Part shown: positions 1 through 8,948 of the stretch, in pieces | Layout of the letters: the number at the start of each line of letters is the position of its first letter | How positions within the stretch are numbered: the stretch's first letter is position 1 | Assembly (NCBI RefSeq): GCF_003233725.1 | Contig: NZ_QKQV01000003.1 | Coordinates: 186,001-250,000 of the forward strand | Length of the DNA: 64,000 bases | Origin: Mesonia sp. K7 | Lineage (GTDB): Bacteria > Bacteroidota > Bacteroidia > Flavobacteriales > Flavobacteriaceae | Direction: 5' to 3' | Made by a program: the position numbers and the translations under genes | The notes under the pieces: generated by a model | Databases searched by the model: none | Told to the model about the DNA's origin: nothing | Seen by the model: only the letters and a program-made list of their open reading frames with translations

Positions 1-392
1 GAATCAAAGTGCTCTTGATTTCGGTTGCAAGAAATTATATCAACCTTATTATTTTCATCAAAAACCTTCATTTGCTCTTCCAGTTTTGTTGGGAGCCATT
101 CGTCATCACTATCTATAAAAGCGATAAACTCTCCTAATGCTTTTTTTAGTCCCAGATTTCTTGCCACAGACACTCCTTTGTTTTCTTGGGAAATATACTT
201 GATTCTTTTCTCAGGATATTTCTTGATAATCGTTTGAATGATTTCTTCAGACCGATCTGTAGAACCGTCATTTATGACAATTACTTCTATATTTTTGTAG
301 CTTTGCTCCAGTACCGATTTCAAACAATAATCAATACTTTTTTCAGCGTTATAAACGGGAAGAACAACACTAACAAGCGGAAAATTGTACAT
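1..392 (-). CDS. Glycosyltransferase family 2 (partial, C-terminus beyond left edge)
   Basis: Reading the minus strand from an ATG at 392 gives about 130 residues with no stop before the edge. The start MYNFPLVSVVLPVYNAEKS is the classic GT-A/GT2 opening, followed by VIVINDGSTDRSEE (nucleotide-sugar binding), ENKGVSVARNLGLKKA, and FIDSDDEW, which holds the metal-binding DxD-type motif near residue 107. Such enzymes transfer a sugar from an activated donor to a growing lipid-linked glycan at the cytoplasmic face of the inner membrane. It is divergent from the pyruvyl-transferase-like gene at 446 and sits with other polysaccharide genes, so it probably assembles the same surface polymer. Sugar and linkage cannot be told. 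Confidence 0.93.
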   Translation of the reverse strand, partial: MYNFPLVSVVLPVYNAEKSIDYCLKSVLEQSYKNIEVIVINDGSTDRSEEIIQTIIKKYPEKRIKYISQENKGVSVARNLGLKKALGEFIAFIDSDDEWLPTKLEEQMKVFDENNKVDIISCNRNQEHFD

Positions 393-416
393 TTGAATGA
401 TGTAGATTTAAAAAGC

Positions 417-424
417 CAAAGATA
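417..424 (-). promoter_or_regulatory. Possible -7 box for the GT2 gene
   Basis: On the minus strand these bases read TATCTTTG, matching the Bacteroidota -7 consensus TAnnTTTG, 25 nt before the ATG of the glycosyltransferase. No clear TTG at the right distance upstream, so this is a weak call. Confidence 0.35.
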
Positions 425-445
425 AATAAAAGCATAGAGTTATAT

Positions 446-1549
446 ATGAATATATTATTTGAAGGATACTATGGATATAAAAATGCAGGTGATGATGCAT
501 TTGTTGAAGTTGCAAGTTGGGGTTCTCAAACCTATTGGAATTCTGAAAACAACACCTTTATTGGTCAAAATCTCCCTCAAACTATTTCTCCTATAAAAAC
601 CAAAAGCTTTTTAAACAATAAAAAGGGCTTTGACAGAATAAGTTTCCTAAATGCTTTTTTAACGAATGACTTTTTTATTTCGGCTGGCGGTTCCACTTTT
701 AGTGAAATGCCGATACATTCTAACAAATCTCTGGCAAGATTAATTTCCTATACAAAAAAAATGAAGTTAGGAGCTATCGGTGTCTCTGTTGGTCCTTTTA
801 AAAACCTTAAAGATGAAGTAAAAGTTCAGAAATATTTAAAATCGATTTCTTTTTTAGCTTTAAGAGATACTCGTTCTTATGAATATGTCAAAACTTTAAA
901 TCTACCTTATCAACCTGTGAAAGCCTTTGATTTAGCGGCATTACTGCCCGAGGTTTATCAATATCAAAAAAAATCTTCACCTACAAAAACAACCATTGGG
1001 TTAAGTATTTGTAATTATGAATCTTATACCGGTGGAAGTCCCAAAAAAGAAAAAAATAGAAATCTGTTTTTTAAAGAAGTAGTAAAACATCTAGACAAAA
1101 ATATGAATATTCATTTTAAGGTTTTTATTATCAATGGTAATCCTATTTTTGGGGATCAGGAGATTTCAAAAAATTTGGTAGAAGGAATTAACCCTGAAAA
1201 AATAGAATTTATTCCATATCAAAAAGAATTGAAAAAAACCTGGGATGAAATCGCTTCTTGTGACTTGGTGATTTCAACACGATTGCACGCCAGCATTTTT
1301 GCTTGTTTTGCCCAAGTGCCTTTTTTATTGATTGAGTATCATAAAAAATGTACTGATTTTTTAAAAGACGTTGGGCAATCTAAAGATTATTTTTTAGGTG
1401 ATGCCGAGCTTTCGCCCAAAAAAGTCTTTACTATAGTGGAAGGGATTTTAAATGAAGGTTATTCTTCTCCCAAGAATATAGGTCAATCGATAGATTTAGC
1501 TCGAAGTAATTTTACTCATCCAAATATTTTAGGTCACTTTCAGAAGTAG
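446..1549 (+). CDS. Polysaccharide pyruvyl transferase family protein
   Basis: A 367-residue protein starting MNILFEGYYGYKNAGDDAF, where the GYYGYKNAGDDA stretch matches the N-terminal GNxGDEA-type motif of the PS_pyruv_trans/CsaB family. The C-terminal half has CDLVISTRLHASIFA (near residues 272-285), the conserved RLHA motif of these GT-B-like enzymes. Members add pyruvate ketals or similar groups to exopolysaccharides. Its neighbours are a glycosyltransferase (divergent) and polymerase/flippase genes (convergent), consistent with decoration of a surface glycan. Its last 38 bases overlap the 3' end of the convergent Wzy-like gene. The substrate is not predictable. Confidence 0.85.
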   Translation: MNILFEGYYGYKNAGDDAFVEVASWGSQTYWNSENNTFIGQNLPQTISPIKTKSFLNNKKGFDRISFLNAFLTNDFFISAGGSTFSEMPIHSNKSLARLISYTKKMKLGAIGVSVGPFKNLKDEVKVQKYLKSISFLALRDTRSYEYVKTLNLPYQPVKAFDLAALLPEVYQYQKKSSPTKTTIGLSICNYESYTGGSPKKEKNRNLFFKEVVKHLDKNMNIHFKVFIINGNPIFGDQEISKNLVEGINPEKIEFIPYQKELKKTWDEIASCDLVISTRLHASIFACFAQVPFLLIEYHKKCTDFLKDVGQSKDYFLGDAELSPKKVFTIVEGILNEGYSSPKNIGQSIDLARSNFTHPNILGHFQK

Positions 1550-2927
1550 GTAGCGTTTTTCTTTGGTTGTAGATGCCGATTAGCCTTATAAGCACACATA
1601 AGTATATCCAAAACCCGTATATTCTAAGTGTGTCAATTTGTAAAAAATTAATCAATAATCCTACAAAAGAAATGATGAGGATAACAGTAAGGTGTTTTTC
1701 TTGGTCATTGGTGTTACGGTATAATTTGAGTAAAGCGTAAAAAATAGCAAGTATAAAAAAACAAAAAATAAAAAAGCCAACAATTCCTGTTTCGGCTAAA
1801 GTTCTTACATATAGGTTATAGCCTGGCGGGAATGATTTTAAGCGTTGGTCTTTATAAAAAAGAGTAAACTCATAATTATCATTTGTAGCCCATTTGGGAT
1901 AATGAAGCCTGTTATGATAGGTTTGTTGCCCATAACCAACACCAGCAATAGGGTTTCTTTTAAAGACTTCCATAGAAGCAAACTGAATTCCTATTCTAGA
2001 TTTATTTGAAACGTTTTCGGTTAGGTTTTCTTTAAAATTTAAGGAGTCTATTTTTTTTGCAATACTTTGTGTGATTCCCTTTGGATTTAGAACCACAATT
2101 ACAAAAATCAAGAAAAGAAAGCCACCCACAAACCGAAGAGCTACTTTAAGTTTTTTCTTATGCAACGCCAATATAAAGAGGAACAACAAAAATTGTACTG
2201 TGACGACAAATAACCCAGTTCTTGAGCCTGAAAAAAAAGTAAGAAGTAAAACAATGAGCGTAGGTATATATTTTAAAAGTTTTCTATGAGAGGTTAGAAT
2301 ATAGCTAAACATCCAGCCCGCAACGGTAATAAGGTAAATAGCTAAAAACGGTGATTCGTAGGAAACACCCGAAATTCTATCTCCAAAAACCTTTACCTCT
2401 AAAAAAGGGAAATAGCTAAATAACTCTATAATTGGTCTTACTTGTTCTATATGAAAAACAACAATTAAAACCTCAAAAAAACAATATAACGTATTAAAAA
2501 GTAAAGAAGCTAAAAATGCTGTTCTGATTGTTTTTAGCATTTCTTTTAGGTCCATATCTTTTACACAAGCCCAGAAAAAAGCAACCAATAAGATAGAGGA
2601 TATAAATAAAGAGGCTATTTGCCTGAAAGCTCTATTATACCCTGTGGTATATTTAAAATAATTGTCTATAACCGTTGAATGATTAATAAAAACAGAACAA
2701 ATACACCAAAAAAAGAATATCAAGAATATCTGATACACAAAGCTTTTTAAGGGTAAAGGAATTTTCCTTTTTATAAAAAACTCTATTCCTACAAATAAAA
2801 GACCTATTAAGAAAAAATAAATGGCAGACTCGTTTCTATACTCTCCTAGTATATCAACATTTTCAAAAGAATTGAAAGGGATAAAAAACAAACCTAAGAC
2901 AAATAATATTTTCTTAATCTTATCCAT
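1512..2927 (-). CDS. O-antigen ligase/polymerase-like membrane protein (Wzy-like)
   Basis: A 471-residue protein with about ten or more hydrophobic segments throughout. The region SRIGIQFASMEVFKRNPIAGVGYG (about residues 310-333), followed by a polar stretch with conserved aromatic and charged residues, is the periplasmic loop pattern of the Wzy_C/O-antigen ligase superfamily. These proteins polymerise or ligate undecaprenyl-linked repeat units on the periplasmic side of the inner membrane. It is immediately downstream of a flippase gene (6-bp gap), which favours a Wzx/Wzy-dependent pathway and a polymerase role, but a ligase cannot be excluded on sequence alone. Its 3' end overlaps the convergent gene at 446-1549 by 38 bp. 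Confidence 0.82.
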   Translation of the reverse strand: MDKIKKILFVLGLFFIPFNSFENVDILGEYRNESAIYFFLIGLLFVGIEFFIKRKIPLPLKSFVYQIFLIFFFWCICSVFINHSTVIDNYFKYTTGYNRAFRQIASLFISSILLVAFFWACVKDMDLKEMLKTIRTAFLASLLFNTLYCFFEVLIVVFHIEQVRPIIELFSYFPFLEVKVFGDRISGVSYESPFLAIYLITVAGWMFSYILTSHRKLLKYIPTLIVLLLTFFSGSRTGLFVVTVQFLLFLFILALHKKKLKVALRFVGGFLFLIFVIVVLNPKGITQSIAKKIDSLNFKENLTENVSNKSRIGIQFASMEVFKRNPIAGVGYGQQTYHNRLHYPKWATNDNYEFTLFYKDQRLKSFPPGYNLYVRTLAETGIVGFFIFCFFILAIFYALLKLYRNTNDQEKHLTVILIISFVGLLINFLQIDTLRIYGFWIYLCVLIRLIGIYNQRKTLPTSESDLKYLDE

Positions 2928-2933
2928 GAAGAA

Positions 2934-4163
2934 TTAATTCTCTGTGATATTCTTTTTATAAAAATAGTAAATTACTAAAGCATAAATTATTGTAGCAAGC
3001 AACATTGCCGACAAAATTCCATAATAAAAATTAAAAAAGCTAAAAGTGATTAACGTAATAATAGAAGTTAAAAAAGCAATTGTATGGGCGTAGAAAAAAG
3101 GCACTGTTTTTTCTTTTGCTTTTAAGGCAACCCCCATTGGCTTTGCTAAAATTATTAAAAATTGAAAAAGTAACATTCCTAAAAACAATACTAGTGCAGA
3201 TCCGTATTTTTCAAAATAAAAAAAGTGGTATGCTCCCAAGCCAATGGGAGTTGCAATAACAAATAGCAATATGATTTTTTTATACTGTAATTTATAAACT
3301 TCTTTTACCTTTTCTGAAAGTTTCGTTATTTGACTCGAAAAAATTGGATTGTAATGATTTTCGATGGTAACACTCAAAATCCCAAAAACCCCTAAAAAGT
3401 TATGCAATACTCTAGTTTTTGCTATTTCTTCTGAAGAATAATTCAAAAATTCTGCTGCATTATAAACTCCTTGCGAATAACCCCAAAAAATAAGTCCTCC
3501 CACAATAAGCCATTTCGCATATACATAATGCTGTTTAAAAACTTTTTGAAAGATTTTCAGATTAAAAACAGTTCTTCTTGAGGTTAAAAACTTAATATCC
3601 TTATGGTTTATCAAACCAAGAAAAAGTATGCCTGAAGCTCCTAAAAATGAAACAGCATAAATATTAAAAATAGTTGTTATAGAAAGGTCGCTTGAAAAAT
3701 AGTAAAGTAACCCAAAAAAAGTGATGTTCAGCAAGCCGCTTAAGCCTAATAGAGTTTTTAATAAGCCTTTCTTTAAAACATAAACAAACTTTCTCAACAA
3801 GTCATACAAATACATTCCGAAGCAAAAAAGAAAAAAACTGATAAAAGAGACTTCTGTTACTTGACTCCTCAAAAAAATAAATAAAACTCCGCAAACCGCA
3901 AGTATAATAACTATTCCAAGGAAAATGTTTGATAGAAGGTATTCTTTCCCTTTATCAAACCAATTTTTCACATAAAAAATGAGAACTGGTGAGGCTAATA
4001 ACGCATTTGTCAGAAAAAAAAGGAAAATCACATAGCTGTAGGCAAGAGTGTATTCTGCAAACAACTCAACCGATACATATTTAGAAATCAAAAATATAGA
4101 CCCAAAATTTAGCAACGAAACCAAGGCCTGTTCTGCAAGACTACATATTTTTGAGTTGAGCAT
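2934..4163 (-). CDS. Polysaccharide flippase-like membrane protein (Wzx/MATE-like)
   Basis: A 409-residue, strongly hydrophobic protein with roughly twelve predicted membrane spans and few charged loops. It begins MLNSKICSLAEQALVSLLNFGSIFLISKYV, a form common in Wzx/polysaccharide biosynthesis proteins (helix 1 with SLLNF). Members flip lipid-linked oligosaccharide units from the cytoplasmic to the periplasmic leaflet. The gene lies between cysQ and the Wzy-like gene with very short gaps (8 and 6 bp), suggesting one transcript. These families diverge fast, so the assignment depends on topology plus context. Confidence 0.75.
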   Translation of the reverse strand: MLNSKICSLAEQALVSLLNFGSIFLISKYVSVELFAEYTLAYSYVIFLFFLTNALLASPVLIFYVKNWFDKGKEYLLSNIFLGIVIILAVCGVLFIFLRSQVTEVSFISFFLFCFGMYLYDLLRKFVYVLKKGLLKTLLGLSGLLNITFFGLLYYFSSDLSITTIFNIYAVSFLGASGILFLGLINHKDIKFLTSRRTVFNLKIFQKVFKQHYVYAKWLIVGGLIFWGYSQGVYNAAEFLNYSSEEIAKTRVLHNFLGVFGILSVTIENHYNPIFSSQITKLSEKVKEVYKLQYKKIILLFVIATPIGLGAYHFFYFEKYGSALVLFLGMLLFQFLIILAKPMGVALKAKEKTVPFFYAHTIAFLTSIITLITFSFFNFYYGILSAMLLATIIYALVIYYFYKKNITEN

Positions 4164-4171
4164 ATTTTTTT

Positions 4172-4927
4172 TTAATTCTCTACCAAAAAGTAAGGATTGA
4201 GTAAGTTCTCTTTATTATACCTTAACGGAAGTTTGTCTTCTTGATTTATCACTTCAACATTTAAGCCACGTAAAACGGCATGCGCTGCTGCGGTATCCCA
4301 TTCCATCGTGGGAGCAAAACGAGGGTAAATATCGGCTTTTCCTTCGGCAATAAGCATAAACTTTAATGAACTGCCCATACTTACAATTTCTGCATTTGGG
4401 TATTGGTCTATAAAATTTTTTGTTTCATCATTAAGATGCGAACGCGAAGCTACAATGCGTTTATTAGAAGTGTTTTCTGAAAGTTTGAGTGTTGACTTTT
4501 CTCCTGTCTCATTTATCATAAATGAACTAATATCTGTACCTCCAACATAAGTTTTTCCTAAAACAGGAGCGTAAACCACTCCCAAAACAGGTTTTGAGTG
4601 ATGAATTAGCGCAATATTTACCGTAAACTCGCCATTTTTCTTGATAAACTCTTTGGTTCCGTCTAGCGGATCAACCATCCAAAAATACTCCCAGTTTTTT
4701 CTTTCCGCGTAAGCAATATTTTTACCTTCTTCAGACAATATCGGAAATTCTGTTTGAGACAAATAGCTCATAATGGCTTCATGAGCCATTTGATCGGCCT
4801 TGGTTAATGGGCTATCATCTCCTTTGGTTTCTACGCCAAAATCGGCTGAGTGATAAACTTCTAAGATTTTTTCTCCTGCTTGGTGAGCAGCTTTAATAAT
4901 GAGTTGAATGTACTTTTCTGTATTCAT
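4172..4927 (-). CDS. cysQ: 3'(2'),5'-bisphosphate nucleotidase CysQ
   Basis: A 251-residue member of the inositol monophosphatase/CysQ superfamily. It shows the metal-binding SEEG (near 65-68), WMVDPLDGTKEF with D86, D89 and T91, and the late WDTAAAHAVL motif with the third metal-binding Asp. The family dephosphorylates PAP (3'-phosphoadenosine 5'-phosphate) left by sulfotransfer reactions. Finding it inside a polysaccharide locus, one base from rfbD, suggests it may support sulfation of the surface polymer, although no sulfotransferase is visible here. Confidence 0.9.
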   Translation of the reverse strand: MNTEKYIQLIIKAAHQAGEKILEVYHSADFGVETKGDDSPLTKADQMAHEAIMSYLSQTEFPILSEEGKNIAYAERKNWEYFWMVDPLDGTKEFIKKNGEFTVNIALIHHSKPVLGVVYAPVLGKTYVGGTDISSFMINETGEKSTLKLSENTSNKRIVASRSHLNDETKNFIDQYPNAEIVSMGSSLKFMLIAEGKADIYPRFAPTMEWDTAAAHAVLRGLNVEVINQEDKLPLRYNKENLLNPYFLVEN

Positions 4928-5779
4928 CTAATTGTTGTTTTTAATAAGTTTTTTGAGGCTTTCTTGCCAAGAATCGATCTGATAATTAAATGTTTTTATG
5001 ATTTTTTCTTTAGAAAGCACACTGTATGTTGGTCTTTTTGCTTTTGTCGGATAAATATCTGTTGGTTTTACCGTAAACACGGCATTAGGATGCAACTTTA
5101 CAATTGCTTGTGCAAATCCGTACCACGTGGTTTCTCCTTGGTTGCTGAAGTGATATAATCCGTATGCTTGTTCTTCTGAACTGATGACTTCTAAAATCAG
5201 TTTTGCTAAATCGATGGCGTTGGTTGGTGTTCCTGTTTGCTCGGTGGTAATGCTAAAAGTAGTCTCTTGGTCTAATTTACTTTCTATGGTTTTAAAGAAG
5301 TTATGTCCAAACTCAGAATACAGCCAAGAAGTCCGGATAATAAAAAATTTTTCTAAAATCTCTTGAATATATTCTTCTCCTTGTAGTTTTGATGCCCCAT
5401 AAATGTTTATGGGGTTGGTTTGAGCGGTTTCGGAATAGGGTTGAGATTGTGTGCCGTCAAAAACATAATCGGTAGAAATATGGATGAGCGTAGAATTATT
5501 TTCCTTACAGGCTTTCGCTAAATTTTTTACAGCTTTGGCGTTTACCAAAAAAGCTTGTTCTTGTTCACTTTCGGCTAATTCTACATTGGTAAAAGCTGCA
5601 CAGTTGATACAATAATCATAAGCTTTTCTTTTAAAAGTTTCCGCAAAAGCGCTAAAATTGGTAATGTCTAAATCTTGACTGTTTTTAAAATCGAAAGCTA
5701 CATGAGGGTAGTTATGGGCAATTTTTTGCAAGCACTTTCCTAATTGACCGTTTGCTCCTGTAACTAATACTTTTTTCAT
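4928..5779 (-). CDS. rfbD: dTDP-4-dehydrorhamnose reductase RfbD
   Basis: A 283-residue extended short-chain reductase. GANGQLG at residues 8-14 is the NAD(P)-binding loop, STDYVFDG at 102-109 is the hallmark of RfbD, and Y127-GAS-K131 is the catalytic YxxxK pair. It reduces dTDP-4-keto-L-rhamnose to dTDP-L-rhamnose, the last step of rhamnose donor synthesis. It overlaps rfbC by four bases (ATGA arrangement), implying coupled translation. The earlier enzymes RfbA and RfbB are not in this window and may lie in the rest of the locus to the left. Confidence 0.95.
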   Translation of the reverse strand: MKKVLVTGANGQLGKCLQKIAHNYPHVAFDFKNSQDLDITNFSAFAETFKRKAYDYCINCAAFTNVELAESEQEQAFLVNAKAVKNLAKACKENNSTLIHISTDYVFDGTQSQPYSETAQTNPINIYGASKLQGEEYIQEILEKFFIIRTSWLYSEFGHNFFKTIESKLDQETTFSITTEQTGTPTNAIDLAKLILEVISSEEQAYGLYHFSNQGETTWYGFAQAIVKLHPNAVFTVKPTDIYPTKAKRPTYSVLSKEKIIKTFNYQIDSWQESLKKLIKNNN

Positions 5780-6321
5780 TTTAAAAACGCTTCTAGGGTT
5801 GGCAGTGCTTTATCTTTTTCAGACAGGATGATATAATCCTTGTCTATTTGCCAATCGATATTCAATTCGGGGTCGTTATAAATAACTCCAGCTTCCGAAG
5901 TTTTATCGTAATATTCGTCACACTTATAATTGAATACTGCAGTTTTGGAAAGCGTGACAAACCCGTGTGCAAAACCTTTTGGAATAAACAATTGGTAATT
6001 GTTTTTGTCATTCAAAAAAACGCCATGCGCTTGTTTAAAGGTAGGTGAATCTTTTCTTAAATCGACCACAACATCATAAACCTCGCCTGCAACAACCCGT
6101 ACCAGTTTTGCTTGGGCTTTATCACCAATTTGTAAATGCAACCCCCTTAACGAACCGTACTGAGAAACCGAATGGTTGTCTTGTACAAAATCTATATTTA
6201 ACCCCGTTTCTTGATGAAACCTCTTTTTATGATAGCTTTCAAAAAATAAACCGCGTTTATCTTTAAAAACATTGGGTTTGATCAAGAAACAGTCTTTTAG
6301 CTTTGTTTGTTCGACAACCAT
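5776..6321 (-). CDS. rfbC: dTDP-4-dehydrorhamnose 3,5-epimerase RfbC
   Basis: A 181-residue cupin-fold epimerase. SLRGLHLQ places the catalytic His at 62, AKLVRVV has the substrate-binding Lys (residue 72), and FNYKCDEYY supplies Tyr132. FIPKGFAHGF is the other conserved block. It converts dTDP-4-keto-6-deoxyglucose to the L-lyxo form ahead of RfbD. Length is usual for the family. It is one base from the upstream Wzz-like gene, so the glycan genes from 7273 down to 1512 read like a single operon. Confidence 0.95.
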   Translation of the reverse strand: MVVEQTKLKDCFLIKPNVFKDKRGLFFESYHKKRFHQETGLNIDFVQDNHSVSQYGSLRGLHLQIGDKAQAKLVRVVAGEVYDVVVDLRKDSPTFKQAHGVFLNDKNNYQLFIPKGFAHGFVTLSKTAVFNYKCDEYYDKTSEAGVIYNDPELNIDWQIDKDYIILSEKDKALPTLEAFLK

Positions 6322-6322
6322 A

Positions 6323-7273
6323 TTATTTTAATTGACGTGCTTTTACAAAAATTCGCCCAATGATAATACTTAAAACAAAGGCTATAATTAATAAAACAGG
6401 GGTGATCACTATTTTATTAAGTTTCAATAAAAAATTATCTTTTATAGCTTGAGTATTACCCTGATCGATAACAAACACAAAGTCTTGATTTTTATTGAGC
6501 CTTGTAATTAGTTGAGAGGTTTTCTTTTGCAATTCAGATCTTCTTAAAATCAACCCGTTAAAATCAAAATTAGCCCCATTGACTACCACTGTGCTTGTTG
6601 CCTTATTCTTGCCATAGTTCGTAATTAAACTATCTAAAGACTGTATAAAATTTTCGTTACTTTTGATTTGCTGAGCTAAAAATTGTTTTTGGTCTTCGTA
6701 CAGTTTTCTGTAAAAATTATTGCTTCTTAATTCCTCGAGAATTAAACTGTATACTTTTTGAATTTCAATTTTTTGGGGGTGTTTTAAAATAATTTTATGG
6801 GTTTTTAAAGAGTTACTCCAAATATCTTCTTTCAACTTTTCATTTACTGAGGCTGTTTCATCAATAAATTCGAGATAGGTTTCTTCTTCTTCGGTAAACT
6901 CATCAAAAAATAAAACAGGTTCTATTTCTAGCTTTAAATTACCCGTCTCTTCAATGCCTAATTTTTGTTGATAGTTTTCATTTTCATTAGAAAATTTATA
7001 GTTGATTTCTTCTATCTTTTTATAGATATAAGGTGAAGCTTCATAATCTGCACCGATAATGCTTTGTGTTTGTACGTACTTAGGAGTGTTTTCTTGCCAG
7101 AAATAACCTAAAATAACACCTATGACTATTAAAACTGCCAAAATCACCGCAAACCTTAAAATAAAAGCCGCTATTCGCACAAAAAAATTGACAATCGCAT
7201 TGCCTATTTTCTTAAAAACAATAAACAAATCGTTTAAATCTATTTCCTCGTTATTTCGTTGATTATTTTCCAT
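6323..7273 (-). CDS. Chain-length determinant (Wzz)-like inner-membrane protein
   Basis: A 316-residue protein with an N-terminal cytoplasmic tail, a membrane helix at about 35-57, a long charged periplasmic region with coiled-coil character (about 150-250) and a second membrane helix near the C-terminus (about 290-310), ending KARQLK. This two-helix topology with a periplasmic coil is that of polysaccharide co-polymerases such as Wzz, which set polymer length. Primary sequence is divergent, so topology and context (next to rfbCD, wzx, wzy) carry the call. Its first codons overlap the end of the upstream DUF6909-like gene by 11 bases. Confidence 0.68.
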   Translation of the reverse strand: MENNQRNNEEIDLNDLFIVFKKIGNAIVNFFVRIAAFILRFAVILAVLIVIGVILGYFWQENTPKYVQTQSIIGADYEASPYIYKKIEEINYKFSNENENYQQKLGIEETGNLKLEIEPVLFFDEFTEEEETYLEFIDETASVNEKLKEDIWSNSLKTHKIILKHPQKIEIQKVYSLILEELRSNNFYRKLYEDQKQFLAQQIKSNENFIQSLDSLITNYGKNKATSTVVVNGANFDFNGLILRRSELQKKTSQLITRLNKNQDFVFVIDQGNTQAIKDNFLLKLNKIVITPVLLIIAFVLSIIIGRIFVKARQLK

Positions 7274-8948
7274 CAGGTTGAAATATTTGTTCTAGTATTT
7301 TTTCTGTTATTAAATAAGTGGGTTTTACTCCTGAGGTTCCTAAACCTCCTGAAGCCAAAGTACTTCCTGTCTCTAAAGGGTTGTCACTTGCATAATAAGC
7401 ATAGCGTACTTTCACTTTAGATTTGATGTTTCCTCTAATTTTTGAAGCCGCTTGTATGGCTTTTTGGTAATGCGCTCCTTCCATTTCAAGACCAATTACG
7501 TCCCAAGTAGATTCGTTAAAGAACCGCAAAATTTCTCTGTTTTGAAGTGATGTTCCTAAAACCGTAATCATCGAACCTTCATATACATCAATTCCATTTC
7601 CGGCAAGGTGCTTTTTCTTCAATTTATTTTTTACAGGGTAATTGTCTGCAGTTCCTTCAAAAACATGTGCTTTAGGAATCATAATATCTCCTTTTCCACC
7701 TTCGAGAATTCCTGCTTTTCCCATAATGGAAATAGAAGCAACATCTAAATGAAACTTCTTCCCTTCTTTCTTAAAAGGTTTTAAAAGTTCATCCATGGTT
7801 TCGTAAGCTTGTTCTCCAAAAGCATAATCCATTACAATGATCACAGGTGCATTTTCTTCACTTACTTTAAACGAACAATTCTCTATTTTAATTTTAGAAG
7901 TGTCAAAAATTTGAACATCGATATTCGTTCCGCTTTGATCATCGATAAAAATCATGCCATTACTCATAGCGTGTTCGTTTACTTTTAAACGTAATTTACC
8001 GTTAGCCGTATCGCTTAAAAACTCATAGATTTCTAGCTTTGAACTTTTCTGAAGCTCATTTGATAAGGCCGCTTCTGCAAAAAGTGTATTCATCACACTG
8101 TGCATATTGGCACTGATGATATGTAGCTCTCTATCGAGTAAATTGTTTTCTGCTAAAGTGTTTTTGATGCGATTTGCCCAGCGTTCACCATAAATATGAT
8201 GTCCTAATCGCTCTCTTAAAACCGGGCTGAAAGTGACTATTCGCTTTTGATCTTCGACAACTTCTCTTATCGCTTTACTTCCTAAATAATAAATGATTTT
8301 TAAGAACCGGTCTTTATCATCTAGTGTACTAAATAAAGGGTGAAAAGCTCTAACTTCTTGATAAGTTCTTCCTAAAAAATTGGCAACATGCGAGATTATC
8401 GTTTCTCTTTCTTCTTCTGTTAGACTGTCTTTTTTTACAGCTAACTCCAGTTTTTTCCAATCCCGCGTGTAATCTTTTCCATCCTCAATCAATACACTAC
8501 ACATAATTTTATGCGACTCGATAAACAAAAAAGTAAGATGGGTAAGAATGTCATAGATTTCTGACCTGCCTCGCGTCACCTCAATATTCATTTGGTCTTC
8601 ATCGATACGGTAACAGTTTCTTCTACGTTTTTTAGGAATAATAGGTTTAAAATGCGAGTTTTTATAGCCTTCGTCGCTTGTAAGATTGATGTATGTACAT
8701 TCTTCTATACCTATTGGCAAACGATCGATTACATACAGCAATCCTTGTAACTCTACTTTTTCTTCGGCAATAGCCCCGTAGATTTCTGGGCGAAGTGTAA
8801 ACAAAGATTCTCTCAACGATTCCCCAGAAATGCCCATAGGTTTGTAATAACCTCTATTAAAAAGATGTCGCATCGTGATATACATACGTTCGATAGCATT
8901 AGAGCTTTCTTGTGCCTTACTTCGACCTTGTATGTTGAATGTGTTCAT
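7263..8948 (-). CDS. DUF6909-like protein with phosphorylase-like C-terminal part
   Basis: A 561-residue soluble protein. The N-terminal half (YITMRHLFNRGYYKPMG, LRESLFTLRPEIYG, LPIGIEECTYINL) is conserved in flavobacteria as far as I recall and seems to correspond to DUF6909, a family without known function. The C-terminal third has ISIMGKAGIL, VLGTSLQN, DVIGLEMEGAHYQKAI and TGSTLASGGLGTSG; the GLEMEGA block resembles the EMEA-type substrate loop of nucleoside phosphorylases. There is no signal peptide or membrane span. It abuts a GH3-family gene (no gap) and overlaps the Wzz-like gene, suggesting co-expression. Function is unknown; the phosphorylase link is inference from one motif. Confidence 0.65.
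   Translation of the reverse strand: MNTFNIQGRSKAQESSNAIERMYITMRHLFNRGYYKPMGISGESLRESLFTLRPEIYGAIAEEKVELQGLLYVIDRLPIGIEECTYINLTSDEGYKNSHFKPIIPKKRRRNCYRIDEDQMNIEVTRGRSEIYDILTHLTFLFIESHKIMCSVLIEDGKDYTRDWKKLELAVKKDSLTEEERETIISHVANFLGRTYQEVRAFHPLFSTLDDKDRFLKIIYYLGSKAIREVVEDQKRIVTFSPVLRERLGHHIYGERWANRIKNTLAENNLLDRELHIISANMHSVMNTLFAEAALSNELQKSSKLEIYEFLSDTANGKLRLKVNEHAMSNGMIFIDDQSGTNIDVQIFDTSKIKIENCSFKVSEENAPVIIVMDYAFGEQAYETMDELLKPFKKEGKKFHLDVASISIMGKAGILEGGKGDIMIPKAHVFEGTADNYPVKNKLKKKHLAGNGIDVYEGSMITVLGTSLQNREILRFFNESTWDVIGLEMEGAHYQKAIQAASKIRGNIKSKVKVRYAYYASDNPLETGSTLASGGLGTSGVKPTYLITEKILEQIFQPDGK

Noticed and set aside
5121-5132. CCACGTGG core inside rfbD as a third parS site
   Set aside because: Only the central 8 bases match; the flanks (TA...TT instead of TT...AA) break the 16-bp palindrome, so it is probably chance within coding sequence.
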